A DNA stretch of 64,000 nt, from contig JAEWJH010000024.1 of assembly GCA_023386635.1 (NCBI GenBank), forward strand, positions 41,306 to 105,305. Reading direction: 5' to 3'. The translations under genes and the position numbers were made by a program. Below are positions 9,042-17,744 of this stretch, one piece after another. This stretch comes from Pseudomonadota bacterium. GTDB taxonomy: Bacteria > Pseudomonadota > Alphaproteobacteria > Rhizobiales > Xanthobacteraceae. Every line of letters begins with the position of its first letter. The first letter of the stretch is position 1. Under the pieces are notes generated by a model, which saw only the letters and a list, made by a program, of their open reading frames with translations, did no database searches and was not told the DNA's origin.

Positions 9042-10045
9042 AGGATTTCTGGATTTCCTGCGGACATCATCTACTCGACCGGGCCGCCGGCCGTGGTCTC
9101 ACCGTGACCGATGAATTCCTGAAAGCCTATTTTGTGCGTCCCGAACTTGTGCCGCCGCAGGATGCCTGCGCGGTGGAGCGCACGTTGCATGCGGCGTTAC
9201 TGGAAAATCCACGTCGTCCCGTCAGCGCGGATGAAATCGCGATGATCGTCGATGCCGATGCGCGCGAAAACTGGCAGTTTGTTCTGGCATTTCGTGACCT
9301 GCTGTTGCGGCACCCGACGTTGGAAGCGGCCTACCTGGCGCTCATGCGCGGTGGATCGGTGAGATTGCCTCCTTTGTTTGTCAATCAGTTGACGCATGTC
9401 ATCCTGCGCAATGCGCTCGACGAATGCGAGGATTCGCTGGTGCTGCGGGCTGCCGAGCTGTTCTTCCGGGTCCAGCGCGTCACGCTGCACGAGGGATCGC
9501 TGCTCGTTGCCGACGAGGAGAAAATCGCTGGAACCAGTGTGACCCCGCTGTCGCCGCTGGTATCGATGCTGGGCGTTCCTTCCGAGGCGCAGATCGACAT
9601 TCTGGCCGACGAGAACGCGCAAAGTTACTGGGAGCGCAGCGACATGTTCGACATGGCGCTCGATCTCACCGGTGGCCGCGATGGGCTTCGCGCACTGGCC
9701 GTTGCGATGACGCGCTGGATTTGGCATCTCATGGCGATCGACGTGACAATCGAGCCGCTGACCGGGCTGCAGGATGCAAAGTTCACCTGGTATGTCGGGC
9801 TCGATTCAGAAGCGACGGCGATCGGCGATCAGTTGTGGAACTCGGAAGCGCTCGACGATGCGCGTGCGGGACGTGTGGTCGGATTGTTCCGGCTGACATT
9901 TGGGGATCCCGCGATAGTTGCTGACGCGGTGCGCGACGAGCCGGTCTATCTGCTCTTGGCGATGACCCCGGACAAATTGCTGCGCATGAAGCCGCAAAAT
10001 CTTCTGGCCGGTCTGCCCGTCAAGCAACTGGAGGCCGTGAGTTGA
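9038..10045 (+). CDS. DUF6352-type formate dehydrogenase accessory protein
   Basis: A 335-residue soluble protein opening with MKDFWISCGHHLLDR, the family's usual start; ATG at 9038 overlaps the preceding stop (ATGA) and has GAGAGGA just upstream. It is mostly helical by composition and shows no metal motif beyond scattered cysteines. The function is unknown, but the family is essentially confined to this formate dehydrogenase locus in alphaproteobacteria. Confidence 0.75.
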   Translation: MKDFWISCGHHLLDRAAGRGLTVTDEFLKAYFVRPELVPPQDACAVERTLHAALLENPRRPVSADEIAMIVDADARENWQFVLAFRDLLLRHPTLEAAYLALMRGGSVRLPPLFVNQLTHVILRNALDECEDSLVLRAAELFFRVQRVTLHEGSLLVADEEKIAGTSVTPLSPLVSMLGVPSEAQIDILADENAQSYWERSDMFDMALDLTGGRDGLRALAVAMTRWIWHLMAIDVTIEPLTGLQDAKFTWYVGLDSEATAIGDQLWNSEALDDARAGRVVGLFRLTFGDPAIVADAVRDEPVYLLLAMTPDKLLRMKPQNLLAGLPVKQLEAVS

Positions 10046-10551
10046 GCACCGCATCGTTGTTGAGCATTTCGGTTGGTGTCGTGGTCGAGCGGCGTAAAGC
10101 GGATTCGAAATGGGTCGACTTCATCTGGCGCCCGACTGCGGTTCTGCCGGGTCAACCCGATTTGAAGCCGTGGACAGTGCTGCGCGAAGAAGCCGATGTG
10201 ACGGAGTTTTACGTTGGCGGCGCGACAATGGAGTTCTACCGCACCGAGACGACGCATTATCGGGATAATCTCGCGTCCGGAACTCCAGGTGTCTGGGTGG
10301 TGTTGAGTCCATCCGACGGCGACCACCCCTATACGATCGAGGCGGTCACGGCCGATCCTGCGGAAGGTGAAGGTTTTACCGAAGCGGCAACCTATCTGGT
10401 CGAGGACGTGCCGATGCCGGAGGCGATCCGCGACGCAGTAGAAGATTTCGTCAGCGAACATCATGTCGAGCGGCAGTTCCAGAAACGCAAACGCGGGCGT
10501 GCCGATCCTGAAGCGTTGGCGCGTCGCGATCCCGGGAAGTCGGACGAATGA
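10042..10551 (+). CDS. DUF3305 domain protein
   Basis: A 169-residue protein starting at TTG 10042, again overlapping the preceding stop as TTGA. The domain (about residues 1-150) contains the family phrases SVGVVVERRKADSKWVDFIW and ATMEFYRTETTHYRDNL. The basic C-terminal tail (KRKRGRADPEALARRD) is also typical. Function unknown; members accompany formate dehydrogenase genes. The next gene's ATG overlaps its stop (ATGA). Confidence 0.85.
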   Translation: MSTASLLSISVGVVVERRKADSKWVDFIWRPTAVLPGQPDLKPWTVLREEADVTEFYVGGATMEFYRTETTHYRDNLASGTPGVWVVLSPSDGDHPYTIEAVTADPAEGEGFTEAATYLVEDVPMPEAIRDAVEDFVSEHHVERQFQKRKRGRADPEALARRDPGKSDE

Positions 10552-11255
10552 GCGGCGGTGAGGATTTCCTGAGCCGATGGTCGCGCCGCAAGCGCGCGGC
10601 GGCGGAGCCAATCGTGCCATCGGACGATACGGCGGATGCGCCGGCGGTGTCGTCGCCGTCCGGCGAAGTATCGGCAACACCCGACGAGACGGGCGCAGCA
10701 AGCGAGACAAGCGAGAAAGAGGAATTCGATCTCGCCAGCTTGCCGCCGATCGATTCGATCGTTGAAGGCACCGATATCTCCGGGTTTCTGAAACGAGAAG
10801 TCCCGCTTGACCTGACACGTGCGGCGCTTCGTCGCGCATGGTCCACGGACCCGGCTATCCGCGATTTTATCGGGCTCGCCGAGAATGCGTGGGACTTCAA
10901 TGATCCGAACGCGATGCCGGGTTTTGGACCGCTCGACCAATCGCCCGAAGAAGTGCGCCGGATGCTGGCACAGGTGATGGGTGAGGTACAAGCCGGCGCC
11001 GAGGACGTTATGTCCTCTGACGACGTTGTCCTGGCGGCTGAACCAGAAAACGACTCAGCAAAAGATTCCAACGCGATAGACGGTGCCGACGATTCGGCGG
11101 CAAGGATGTCCGGCACGGATGACGCCGAACCGCAATTCAATCGGTCCGAGCGGGTGGCTGGGCCGACTCAAATTGATATTGCAGCGCAGTATCCCGAGGA
11201 TGACAGCGCGGGGTTTGTGCCGCGTCGCACACATGGCGGCGCGTTGCCTCGATAA
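10548..11255 (+). CDS. DUF3306 domain protein
   Basis: A 235-residue protein starting MSGGEDFLSRWSRRKR, the hallmark N-terminus of DUF3306. An acidic, low-complexity linker (about 25-65) leads to the conserved core (LPPIDSIVEGTDISGFL... ALRRAWSTDPAIRDF...WDFNDPNAMPGFG). The rest is acidic and poorly conserved. Last gene of the tight accessory run; a 126-bp gap follows before the chaperone gene. Function unknown. Confidence 0.85.
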   Translation: MSGGEDFLSRWSRRKRAAAEPIVPSDDTADAPAVSSPSGEVSATPDETGAASETSEKEEFDLASLPPIDSIVEGTDISGFLKREVPLDLTRAALRRAWSTDPAIRDFIGLAENAWDFNDPNAMPGFGPLDQSPEEVRRMLAQVMGEVQAGAEDVMSSDDVVLAAEPENDSAKDSNAIDGADDSAARMSGTDDAEPQFNRSERVAGPTQIDIAAQYPEDDSAGFVPRRTHGGALPR

Positions 11256-11381
11256 ACGACCTCCCATGAGAAAGATATAGCTGTTGGCTATGGCGAGGTT
11301 GACGATCTCTGCAAGAGAGACGTACCTTTTAATTATTCTGATGAAAGACCGCTACAGCGCTTCTTCCGGTCAAGGAATACC

Positions 11382-12158
11382 ATGCGCGATCCGGGTCTCA
11401 ATGAAGCGATCGAAGCTGCCGGCGGCGTGACCGAGTTGGCGCGCCGGATTGGCGTTGCGCAGCCGTCTGTCTCGAACTGGAACCAGGTTCCCGCTGAGCG
11501 CGTGATCGTGGTCGAAAAGGCGACCGGTGTCTCGCGTGTGCGGCTGCGGCCGGATCTTTATGGCGAGGGTATCGTGGCGGCATCTGTCGACGAAGTCGAT
11601 GCGGGGCGCGCGCAGGAATACGCCCTGTTGTCGGCGCTGCTGTCGCGTGCGCCGTCGAAAAATCTGCTGACGCAGCTCGCCGGGCTGCGCGGTGATGCTA
11701 CGCCGATCGGCGTGGCGCATTTGGGATTGGCGGAAGCCGCATCGCGGCTGACGCTCGCGCAAATTGAACGCGAATATTTCGATCTGTTCATCGGCCTCGG
11801 CCGCGGCGAGTTGCTGCCTTACGCATCGTATTATCTCACCGGCTTCCTCAACGAGCGTCCGTTGTCGCGATTGCGCGAGGATCTTGCGCAACTGGGGATC
11901 GAGCGCGTCGATAATAATTTTGAGCCGGAGGATCACGCAGCCACGCTGTGCGAGATTATGGCCGCGTTGGCTGGCGGCAGTTTCCCAAGCGGCGAAGAGG
12001 CTGAGCGGCAGATTTTCGACAAGCATGTCGCGCCGTGGATGGGCCGCCTGTTCGCCGACATGGAACGCGCGGACAGCGCAGACTTTTACAGGCAGGTCGG
12101 AACGTTGGGTCGCCTGTTCCTGGAAATCGAAACTGAAGCCTTCACGCTCGCCGGTTGA
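11382..12158 (+). CDS. TorD/DmsD-family chaperone fused to an N-terminal Cro-like helix-turn-helix
   Basis: A 258-residue protein. Residues about 1-60 form a Cro/YdaS-type DNA-binding domain (AIEAAGGVTELARRIGVAQ, then SVSNWNQVPAERVIVVEKATG). Residues about 80-250 are a TorD-type chaperone (RAQEYALLSALL, EREYFDLFIGLGRGELLPY, SYYLTGFLNERPL), the family that binds Tat signal peptides and guards cofactor loading of molybdoenzymes. It lies immediately before the Tat-signal protein and the Mo catalytic subunit, whose leader it most likely binds. The DNA-binding domain suggests it may also report the state of the enzyme to transcription; this is an inference. ATG at 11382 is preceded by a weak AAGGA. 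Confidence 0.8.
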   Translation: MRDPGLNEAIEAAGGVTELARRIGVAQPSVSNWNQVPAERVIVVEKATGVSRVRLRPDLYGEGIVAASVDEVDAGRAQEYALLSALLSRAPSKNLLTQLAGLRGDATPIGVAHLGLAEAASRLTLAQIEREYFDLFIGLGRGELLPYASYYLTGFLNERPLSRLREDLAQLGIERVDNNFEPEDHAATLCEIMAALAGGSFPSGEEAERQIFDKHVAPWMGRLFADMERADSADFYRQVGTLGRLFLEIETEAFTLAG

Positions 12159-12197
12159 TCCGTGCTCGAATGATGAGAATTTGAGGAGAATGACGCG

Positions 12198-12407
12198 ATG
12201 ACAACGGAAAAGAAATCGGCGGTCGGACGTCGTGAGTTTCTTCGTGGTCTTGGCGTTGGCGCCGTCGCGGCAGGCGCCACCGTCGCCGCACCGCTGGTCG
12301 GTGAGGCGCGCGCCGATAGCGAAAACAACGATGAGAAGCGCAAGGCCCGCTACAAAGAATCCGACCATGTGAAAGCATATTATCGCGTCAACCGTTATCC
12401 GGGTTGA
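12198..12407 (+). CDS. Formate dehydrogenase region Tat-target small protein
   Basis: A 69-residue protein with a twin-arginine leader (GRREFLRGLGVGAVAAG, about residues 10-40) and a short, charged tail ending VKAYYRVNRYPG. It matches the small family found directly before formate dehydrogenase alpha genes. The ribosome site GAGGAGAA lies upstream of the ATG. It may be a small subunit or a decoy for the chaperone; nothing further can be said. Confidence 0.8.
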   Translation: MTTEKKSAVGRREFLRGLGVGAVAAGATVAAPLVGEARADSENNDEKRKARYKESDHVKAYYRVNRYPG

Positions 12408-12418
12408 GGGAGACGTCC

Positions 12419-15373
12419 ATGCTGATCAAAAGAACGCAACGTCAAGCCTCCGTGCGGCCCGCGACCCGTGGCGCAATGCCGGTTGGGCTTTCTCAACCGG
12501 GTGGTGGGCTCGATCGCCGGACGTTTCTGCGCCGCTCGGGCGTCGCTGCCGGTGGTCTTGCAGCGCTTGGCGCTCTTCCGCTCGGCGGTGTGCGCAAAGC
12601 CGATGCGGCGACCGCCGGTCCGCTGACGGCAGGCGCAACTATTCGCAAGAGCATATGCACCCATTGCGCCGTCGGCTGCACCGTCACGGCCGAAGTGCTG
12701 AATGGCGTGTGGATCGGCCAGGAGCCGAGCTGGGATTCGCCGATCAATCGCGGTTCGCACTGCGCCAAGGGCGCGTCGGTGCGCGAGCTCGTGCACAGCG
12801 ATCGCCGGCTGCGTTACCCGATGAAGCTCGCCAACGGCCAGTGGACGCGCGTGTCGTGGGACGTTGCCATCGACGAGATCGGCGACAAGCTGATGCAGAT
12901 ACGCGAGAAATCGGGCGCGGAATCGGTTTATTGGCTCGGCTCAGCCAAGATGACTAACGAGGCGTCATACTGGTTCCGCAAGCTCGGTGCCTATTGGGGT
13001 ACCAACAACACCGACCATCAAGCGCGCATCTGCCATTCCACCACGGTCACCGGCGTAGCCAATACCTGGGGCTACGGTGCGATGACCAACAGTATCAACG
13101 ATATGCGGAATGCGAAGACGCTGATCTATATTGGCAGTAACGCTGCCGAGGCGCACCCGGTCGGCATGCAACACATGCTTGAGTCAAAGGAGTTGAACAA
13201 AGGCAACTTCATCGTTTTCGATCCGCGTATGACCCGCACGGCGGCGCATGCGACCGAGTATGCACGGTTCCGTCCTGGCACCGATATTCCCGTGCTGTAC
13301 GGGATGATGTGGCACATTCTGAAGAACGGCTGGGAAGACAAGGAATTCATCAAGCAGCGCGTCTACGGGTTCGACGATCTCCGCAAGGAAGTCGAGAAGT
13401 GGAATCCGGAGGAATGCGAACGTGTCACCGGCGTTCCGGGCGCACAGATGGAACGCATCGCCAAGATGTTCGCCACGCAGAAGCCGGCAACGCTGATCTG
13501 GTGCATGGGGCAGACCCAGCATTCGGTCGGGACGGCGAACGTGCGGGCGAGCTGCATCGCGTTGTTGATGACAGGCAATGTCGGCAAGCCGGGCACCGGT
13601 GCGAACATTCTGCGCGGCCACGATAATGTTCAGGGCGCCACCGACGTCGGCCTCGATATCGTGACGCTTCCTTTCTATTACGGCCTCGCGGAAGGCGCCT
13701 GGAAGCACTGGTCCCGCGTCTGGGAGACGGACTTCGAGTGGCTGAAGGGCCGGTTCGACGATCCGAAGATGATGAACACGCCCGGTATTCCGCTGACGCG
13801 CTGGTTCGACGGCGTGCTCTTGCCGAAAGCCGATGTCGCCCAGAAGGACAACATCCGGGCGATGTTCGTGCAGGGACATGCCAGCAACAGCATCACCCGC
13901 ATCCCGGAATCGATGAAGGCGTTCAAGGCGCTGGATCTGCTGGTCATCGCCGACCCGCATCCGACTACTTGGGCGTCGTTGTCGGTGCAGGCCGGCCGCA
14001 AGGATGGCACCTACCTGTTGCCGGTGGCGACCCAGTTCGAGTGCAAGGGCTCCCGCATTGCGACCAATCGCGCGATGCAGTGGGGTGAGCAGGTCGTCAA
14101 GCCGATCTTCGAGTCTAAGGACGACCTCGAGGTCATGTACCTTATCGCCAAGAAGCTCGGTTTCGCCGACAAGATGTTCAAGAACATCAAGGTCGAGAAC
14201 AATCTACCGGTGGCCGAGGATATCCTGCGGGAAATCAACCGCGGCAGCTGGTCAACCGGCTATTGCGGCCAATCTCCGGAGCGGATCAAGGCGCATATGA
14301 AGAACCAGGACAAGTTCGACCTGGTGACGATGCGCGCTGCGAAAGATTTGCCGGAAATCGGCGGCGACTATTACGGCCTGCCGTGGCCGTGCTGGGGCTC
14401 GCCGGAGGTTCGCCATCCGGGAACGCCGCTGCTGTACAACACCAACCTTGCGGCGATGGATGGCGGCGGCACGTTCCGCCCGCGCTTCGGTCTCGAACGC
14501 GAGGAAAAGCTGCCGGACGGCACGACTCGCAAGGTCAGCCTGCTGGCCGATGGTTCGTTCTCGAAGGACTCCGAGATCAAGGACGGCTATCCGGAGTTCA
14601 CGCTGGCGGTGCTCAAGAAGCTCGGCTGGGATACGGATCTGACCGAAGCCGAGATGGCCGTGATCAACAAGATCAATCCCACGGCCCCGGACTCGGTCTC
14701 GTGGTCGATCGACTTGTCCGGCGGCATCCAGCGCGTGGCGCTCAAGCACGGCTGCATTCCCTACGGCAACGGCAAGGCGCGTATGAATGCGTTCGGCTTG
14801 CCGGACCCGATCCCCGTGCATCGTGAGCCGATCTACACGCCGCGCGTCGATCTGGTGTCGAAATATCCGACGCTGCCCGACGCCAAGCAGTTCCGGCTGC
14901 CGAACATCGGCTTCTCGGTTCAGAAAGCGGCGGTCGACAAGGGCATCGCCAAGCAATTCCCGCTGATCCTCTCGACCGGCCGCTTGGTCGAATACGAAGG
15001 CGGCGGCGAAGAAACGCGAACCAATCCGTGGCTCGCCGAGCTTCAACAGGACATGTTCATCGAAATCAGCACTGCCGATGCCGCCGACCGCGGCATCAAG
15101 GACGGGGGCTGGGTCTGGGTGACCGGCGCTGAGAACGGCTCAAAGGCCAGGATGAAGGCGCTTGTCACCGAGCGGGTCGGCAAGGGCGTCGCCTGGATGC
15201 CGTTCCACTTCGGCGGCTGGTTCCAGGGCGTCGACATGCGCAGCAATTACCCGAAGGGGACAGACCCCATCGTGCTCGGCGAAAGCGCCAACACGATCAC
15301 CAGTTATGGCTATGACCCGGCGACCGGTATGCAGGAACCCAAAGTGACTCTTTGCCAGATCACCGCGGCATAA
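12419..15373 (+). CDS. Formate dehydrogenase, molybdopterin catalytic (alpha) subunit
   Basis: A 984-residue molybdenum enzyme oxidising formate to CO2. The start is the ATG at 12419 with GAGGGAGA upstream; a TTG at 12404 overlapping the previous stop is less likely. Order: twin-arginine leader (DRRTFLRRSGVAAGG, about residues 35-65) for folded export to the periplasm; N-terminal 4Fe-4S motif CTHCAVGC with a later Cys in HCAKG; then the Mo-bis-MGD domains. The active site reads QARICHSTTV, so Cys205 (codon 13031) occupies the position where FdnG-type enzymes carry selenocysteine, followed by the conserved His. The C-terminal dinucleotide-binding domain begins around residue 840. Cotranscribed with the beta and gamma genes. 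Confidence 0.92.
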   Translation: MLIKRTQRQASVRPATRGAMPVGLSQPGGGLDRRTFLRRSGVAAGGLAALGALPLGGVRKADAATAGPLTAGATIRKSICTHCAVGCTVTAEVLNGVWIGQEPSWDSPINRGSHCAKGASVRELVHSDRRLRYPMKLANGQWTRVSWDVAIDEIGDKLMQIREKSGAESVYWLGSAKMTNEASYWFRKLGAYWGTNNTDHQARICHSTTVTGVANTWGYGAMTNSINDMRNAKTLIYIGSNAAEAHPVGMQHMLESKELNKGNFIVFDPRMTRTAAHATEYARFRPGTDIPVLYGMMWHILKNGWEDKEFIKQRVYGFDDLRKEVEKWNPEECERVTGVPGAQMERIAKMFATQKPATLIWCMGQTQHSVGTANVRASCIALLMTGNVGKPGTGANILRGHDNVQGATDVGLDIVTLPFYYGLAEGAWKHWSRVWETDFEWLKGRFDDPKMMNTPGIPLTRWFDGVLLPKADVAQKDNIRAMFVQGHASNSITRIPESMKAFKALDLLVIADPHPTTWASLSVQAGRKDGTYLLPVATQFECKGSRIATNRAMQWGEQVVKPIFESKDDLEVMYLIAKKLGFADKMFKNIKVENNLPVAEDILREINRGSWSTGYCGQSPERIKAHMKNQDKFDLVTMRAAKDLPEIGGDYYGLPWPCWGSPEVRHPGTPLLYNTNLAAMDGGGTFRPRFGLEREEKLPDGTTRKVSLLADGSFSKDSEIKDGYPEFTLAVLKKLGWDTDLTEAEMAVINKINPTAPDSVSWSIDLSGGIQRVALKHGCIPYGNGKARMNAFGLPDPIPVHREPIYTPRVDLVSKYPTLPDAKQFRLPNIGFSVQKAAVDKGIAKQFPLILSTGRLVEYEGGGEETRTNPWLAELQQDMFIEISTADAADRGIKDGGWVWVTGAENGSKARMKALVTERVGKGVAWMPFHFGGWFQGVDMRSNYPKGTDPIVLGESANTITSYGYDPATGMQEPKVTLCQITAA

Positions 15374-15385
15374 GGAGCAACAACC

Positions 15386-15982
15386 ATGGCCCGTATGAAA
15401 TTCCTTTGCGACGCCGATCGTTGCATCGAATGCAATGCCTGCGTCACGGCCTGCAAGAACGAGAACGAGGTGCCGTGGGGCATCAACCGTCGTCGCGTTG
15501 TGACCATCAACGACGGCAAACCTGGCGAGCGGTCGATCTCGATGGCTTGCATGCATTGCACCGACGCCCCTTGTGCGGCGGTCTGCCCGGTGAATTGCTT
15601 CTACACCACCGCCGATGCGGTCGTGCTGCACTCCAAGGATTTATGCATCGGCTGCGGCTATTGCTTCTACGCCTGTCCGTTCGGCGCGCCGCAATATCCC
15701 AAGGTCGGCAATTTCGGTTCGCGCGGCAAGATGGACAAATGCACGTTCTGTGCAGGTGGTCCGGAAGCTGACGGCAGCAAGGAAGAATACGCGAAATACG
15801 GCGCCAACCGTCTCGCCGAAGGCAAACTGCCGCTCTGCGCCGAGATGTGTTCGACTAAATCGCTCCTGGCCGGCGACGGCGAGGTGATCGCGAAAATCTA
15901 CAAGGAGCGCGTCACCAAGCGCGGTTACGGATCCGGCGCGTGGGGCTGGCAGACGGCTTACCGTGAGACCATAGCGTCGTAA
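15386..15982 (+). CDS. Formate dehydrogenase, iron-sulfur (beta) subunit
   Basis: A 198-residue protein with four ferredoxin-type cysteine groups: CIECNACVTACKNE (about 13-25), CMHCTDAPCAAVCP (about 55-70), CIGCGYCFYACP (about 88-100) and CTFC (about 118). These should hold four 4Fe-4S clusters passing electrons from the catalytic subunit to cytochrome b. It has no export signal of its own and is shorter than the E. coli FdnH type, lacking its C-terminal membrane helix. It begins 12 bp after the alpha stop, with AAGGAG upstream of the ATG. Confidence 0.92.
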   Translation: MARMKFLCDADRCIECNACVTACKNENEVPWGINRRRVVTINDGKPGERSISMACMHCTDAPCAAVCPVNCFYTTADAVVLHSKDLCIGCGYCFYACPFGAPQYPKVGNFGSRGKMDKCTFCAGGPEADGSKEEYAKYGANRLAEGKLPLCAEMCSTKSLLAGDGEVIAKIYKERVTKRGYGSGAWGWQTAYRETIAS

Positions 15983-16053
15983 TGCTCAAGTGACCCGTGG
16001 CGCGGATCGACCGCGCCGCCAGGCAAGCCGACAAAAGATCAGGGAGATTTCGC

Positions 16054-17067
16054 ATGGCGACGCTTTCGAGGCACATCCGCTTCATCGCCGGCGCGCTTGC
16101 GCTTGCTGTCCTGCTGGCGCTGTCCGGCCCGGTCGCCGCGCAGCAGCCCTCGCAGGTGAATCCGACCGCAAGCGCTGTGAAGGAACAGCAGCTGCTGCAG
16201 GAGCTCGACCGCATCCAGGGTCGTGTGTCGATCCCCGACCAACGCTCCCGCGTCCTGGAGCAGCCGGCGGGCCGCGACTGGCGCCATTTCCACGGCGTCA
16301 CGCTGCGCTGGATTGGCGGTATCGCCATCCTCGGCGTCCTGGCGCTTTTAGTGGTGTTCTATCTCTGGCGCGGCATGGTCAAGCTGGAAAGCGGAAGATC
16401 AGGGCGGACCATCGTGCGCTTCAACGCGGCGGAGCGCTTCGTCCACTGGATGACGGCGACGTGCTTCATCATTCTCGCTGTGTCCGGATTGAACATCACA
16501 TTCGGGCGTCCGCTTCTGTTGCCTTTGATCGGACCCGAGGCGTTCACGACGTGGTCGGAAGCCGCCAAATACGCGCACAACTATTTGAGCTTTCCGTTCA
16601 CGATCGGCGTCGTGTTGATTTTCCTCATGTGGATCGCGGGCAACATCCCTAATAAGGTCGACGTTGAATGGCTCAAGCGAGGGGGCGGCATCGTCGGCCA
16701 CGATCATCCGCCTGCGTATCGCTTCAACGCCGGCCAAAAGGCGATCTACTGGATTGTGGTGATCGGCGGCACGGCGGTTGCCGTATCGGGTTATCTGCTG
16801 ATGTTCCCGTTCTACGGTACCACCATTGTCACCATGCAAAATGCCCAGATGGTGCATGCGACCGTGGCGGTTTTGTTTATCGCGGTCATGCTCGGGCACA
16901 TTTACATCGGTACGATTGGGATGGAAGGTGCATTCGAGGCAATGGGTGAAGGTACCGTCGATTTAAATTGGGCCAAAGAGCATCATTCGCTCTGGCTTCA
17001 GGAGGAAATGACGAAGGCCAAGTCCGGCGACGTTCCGCGGCGCCCTCTTTCAACGCCGGCGGAGTAG
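16054..17067 (+). CDS. Formate dehydrogenase, cytochrome b (gamma) subunit
   Basis: A 337-residue membrane protein starting at ATG 16054, preceded by AGGGAG; an earlier in-frame start at 15997 gives an arginine-rich, unlikely leader. It has a signal-like N-terminal hydrophobic segment (about 8-27, ending VAAQ), a periplasmic linker, a membrane segment near 90-110, and then the four-helix cytochrome b core with His residues such as RFVHW, YAHNYL and MLGHIYIGTIG that would bind two b hemes. It anchors the complex and reduces quinone. Last gene of the operon; a hairpin follows. Confidence 0.9.
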   Translation: MATLSRHIRFIAGALALAVLLALSGPVAAQQPSQVNPTASAVKEQQLLQELDRIQGRVSIPDQRSRVLEQPAGRDWRHFHGVTLRWIGGIAILGVLALLVVFYLWRGMVKLESGRSGRTIVRFNAAERFVHWMTATCFIILAVSGLNITFGRPLLLPLIGPEAFTTWSEAAKYAHNYLSFPFTIGVVLIFLMWIAGNIPNKVDVEWLKRGGGIVGHDHPPAYRFNAGQKAIYWIVVIGGTAVAVSGYLLMFPFYGTTIVTMQNAQMVHATVAVLFIAVMLGHIYIGTIGMEGAFEAMGEGTVDLNWAKEHHSLWLQEEMTKAKSGDVPRRPLSTPAE

Positions 17068-17105
17068 GCGCGCCGCGTCGGAAACATACAGGTCGCACAT
17101 CGGCC

Positions 17106-17130
17106 GCTGGCGCTAGGGAATAGCGCCAGC
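17106..17130 (+). terminator. Hairpin after the formate dehydrogenase operon
   Basis: A perfect 10-bp inverted repeat, GCTGGCGCTA, loop GGGAA, TAGCGCCAGC, starts 38 bp after the gamma-subunit stop. There is no T-run, so it is either a weak terminator or an mRNA 3'-end stabiliser. Confidence 0.55.
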
Positions 17131-17139
17131 GAGGTTCGC

Positions 17140-17262
17140 TTATAAACGAACGCCGGTTGTGACGAAGGCCTGCTGGACGGATTCCTGGACGGTGTTCAAG
17201 GCTCCAGCGGACACGACGGCGAGAATCACAGCACCTGCGCATGCAAGCAAAAACGCTTTCAT
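17140..17262 (-). CDS. Small single-pass membrane protein (40 residues)
   Basis: A short gene found by reading the minus strand: MKAFLLACAGAVILAVVSAG followed by a short tail ending in AFVTTGVRL, 40 residues in all. One hydrophobic segment covers residues 3-20 and could be a membrane anchor or signal peptide. A clear GGGG ribosome site lies 9-12 bases before the ATG. Proteins of this size and pattern, with a TxGVRL end, are common in Bradyrhizobium relatives and have no assigned role. It converges with the formate dehydrogenase operon. Confidence 0.65.
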   Translation of the reverse strand: MKAFLLACAGAVILAVVSAGALNTVQESVQQAFVTTGVRL

Positions 17263-17276
17263 TGCTTTATCCCCGG

Positions 17277-17744
17277 TTAGACCTTGCGAATTATATCAAC
17301 GAATTCCCAAGTAAACAGCTTTGTTGCGACCTGCATTCTATCAGTAATTTTAGGATAGGCTTTAGCAGCCAATACGACTGCGGCTTTGACAGCTTCTTTC
17401 TTGCTTATTTTTGTTGCCAACTGAAGGAGCATGACCTGTTCGATGATGGATACCTGTTCGCGGGCACTTTGTCCGCGGGCCCCCGAGTCGGCTTGGCGCG
17501 TGTCGTTAGCAGGCTCGGGGTGTCGCTCTAACCGTGCAAATTGTTGAAAACCGCGTTCTGAACGTCGCGATCCAGTCACCAGGATTATCTGCTGCTCCTC
17601 AAATGCTGAAAGTCTTTGTAAAGCAAGGAAACACTGAAGAATGAGCGCCGTAGTGCGGTTGATATTTTCGACATCAGGCCTGCAGAAATTCCATCGGCAT
17701 CTGCTCGCTGTCGATGAATACCGCGGCGGTGAGCTTCCGGCCAA
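17277..17744 (-). CDS. Doubtful hypothetical protein
   Basis: An open frame of up to 155 codons on the minus strand. Its 5' third overlaps the phosphatase remnant in another frame and looks random. The last 60 residues (EQVMLLQLATKISKKEAVK, AAVVLAAKAYPKITDRM) look like an amphipathic helical protein, so a shorter real gene or the tail of a lost one is possible. No ribosome site or known family was recognised. Confidence 0.25.
   Translation of the reverse strand: MAGSSPPRYSSTASRCRWNFCRPDVENINRTTALILQCFLALQRLSAFEEQQIILVTGSRRSERGFQQFARLERHPEPANDTRQADSGARGQSAREQVSIIEQVMLLQLATKISKKEAVKAAVVLAAKAYPKITDRMQVATKLFTWEFVDIIRKV

Noticed and set aside
12404..12418. TTG start for the formate dehydrogenase alpha gene overlapping the previous stop
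   Set aside because: The ATG at 12419 has a better placed ribosome site; the overlap start would put the purine-rich site inside the gene.
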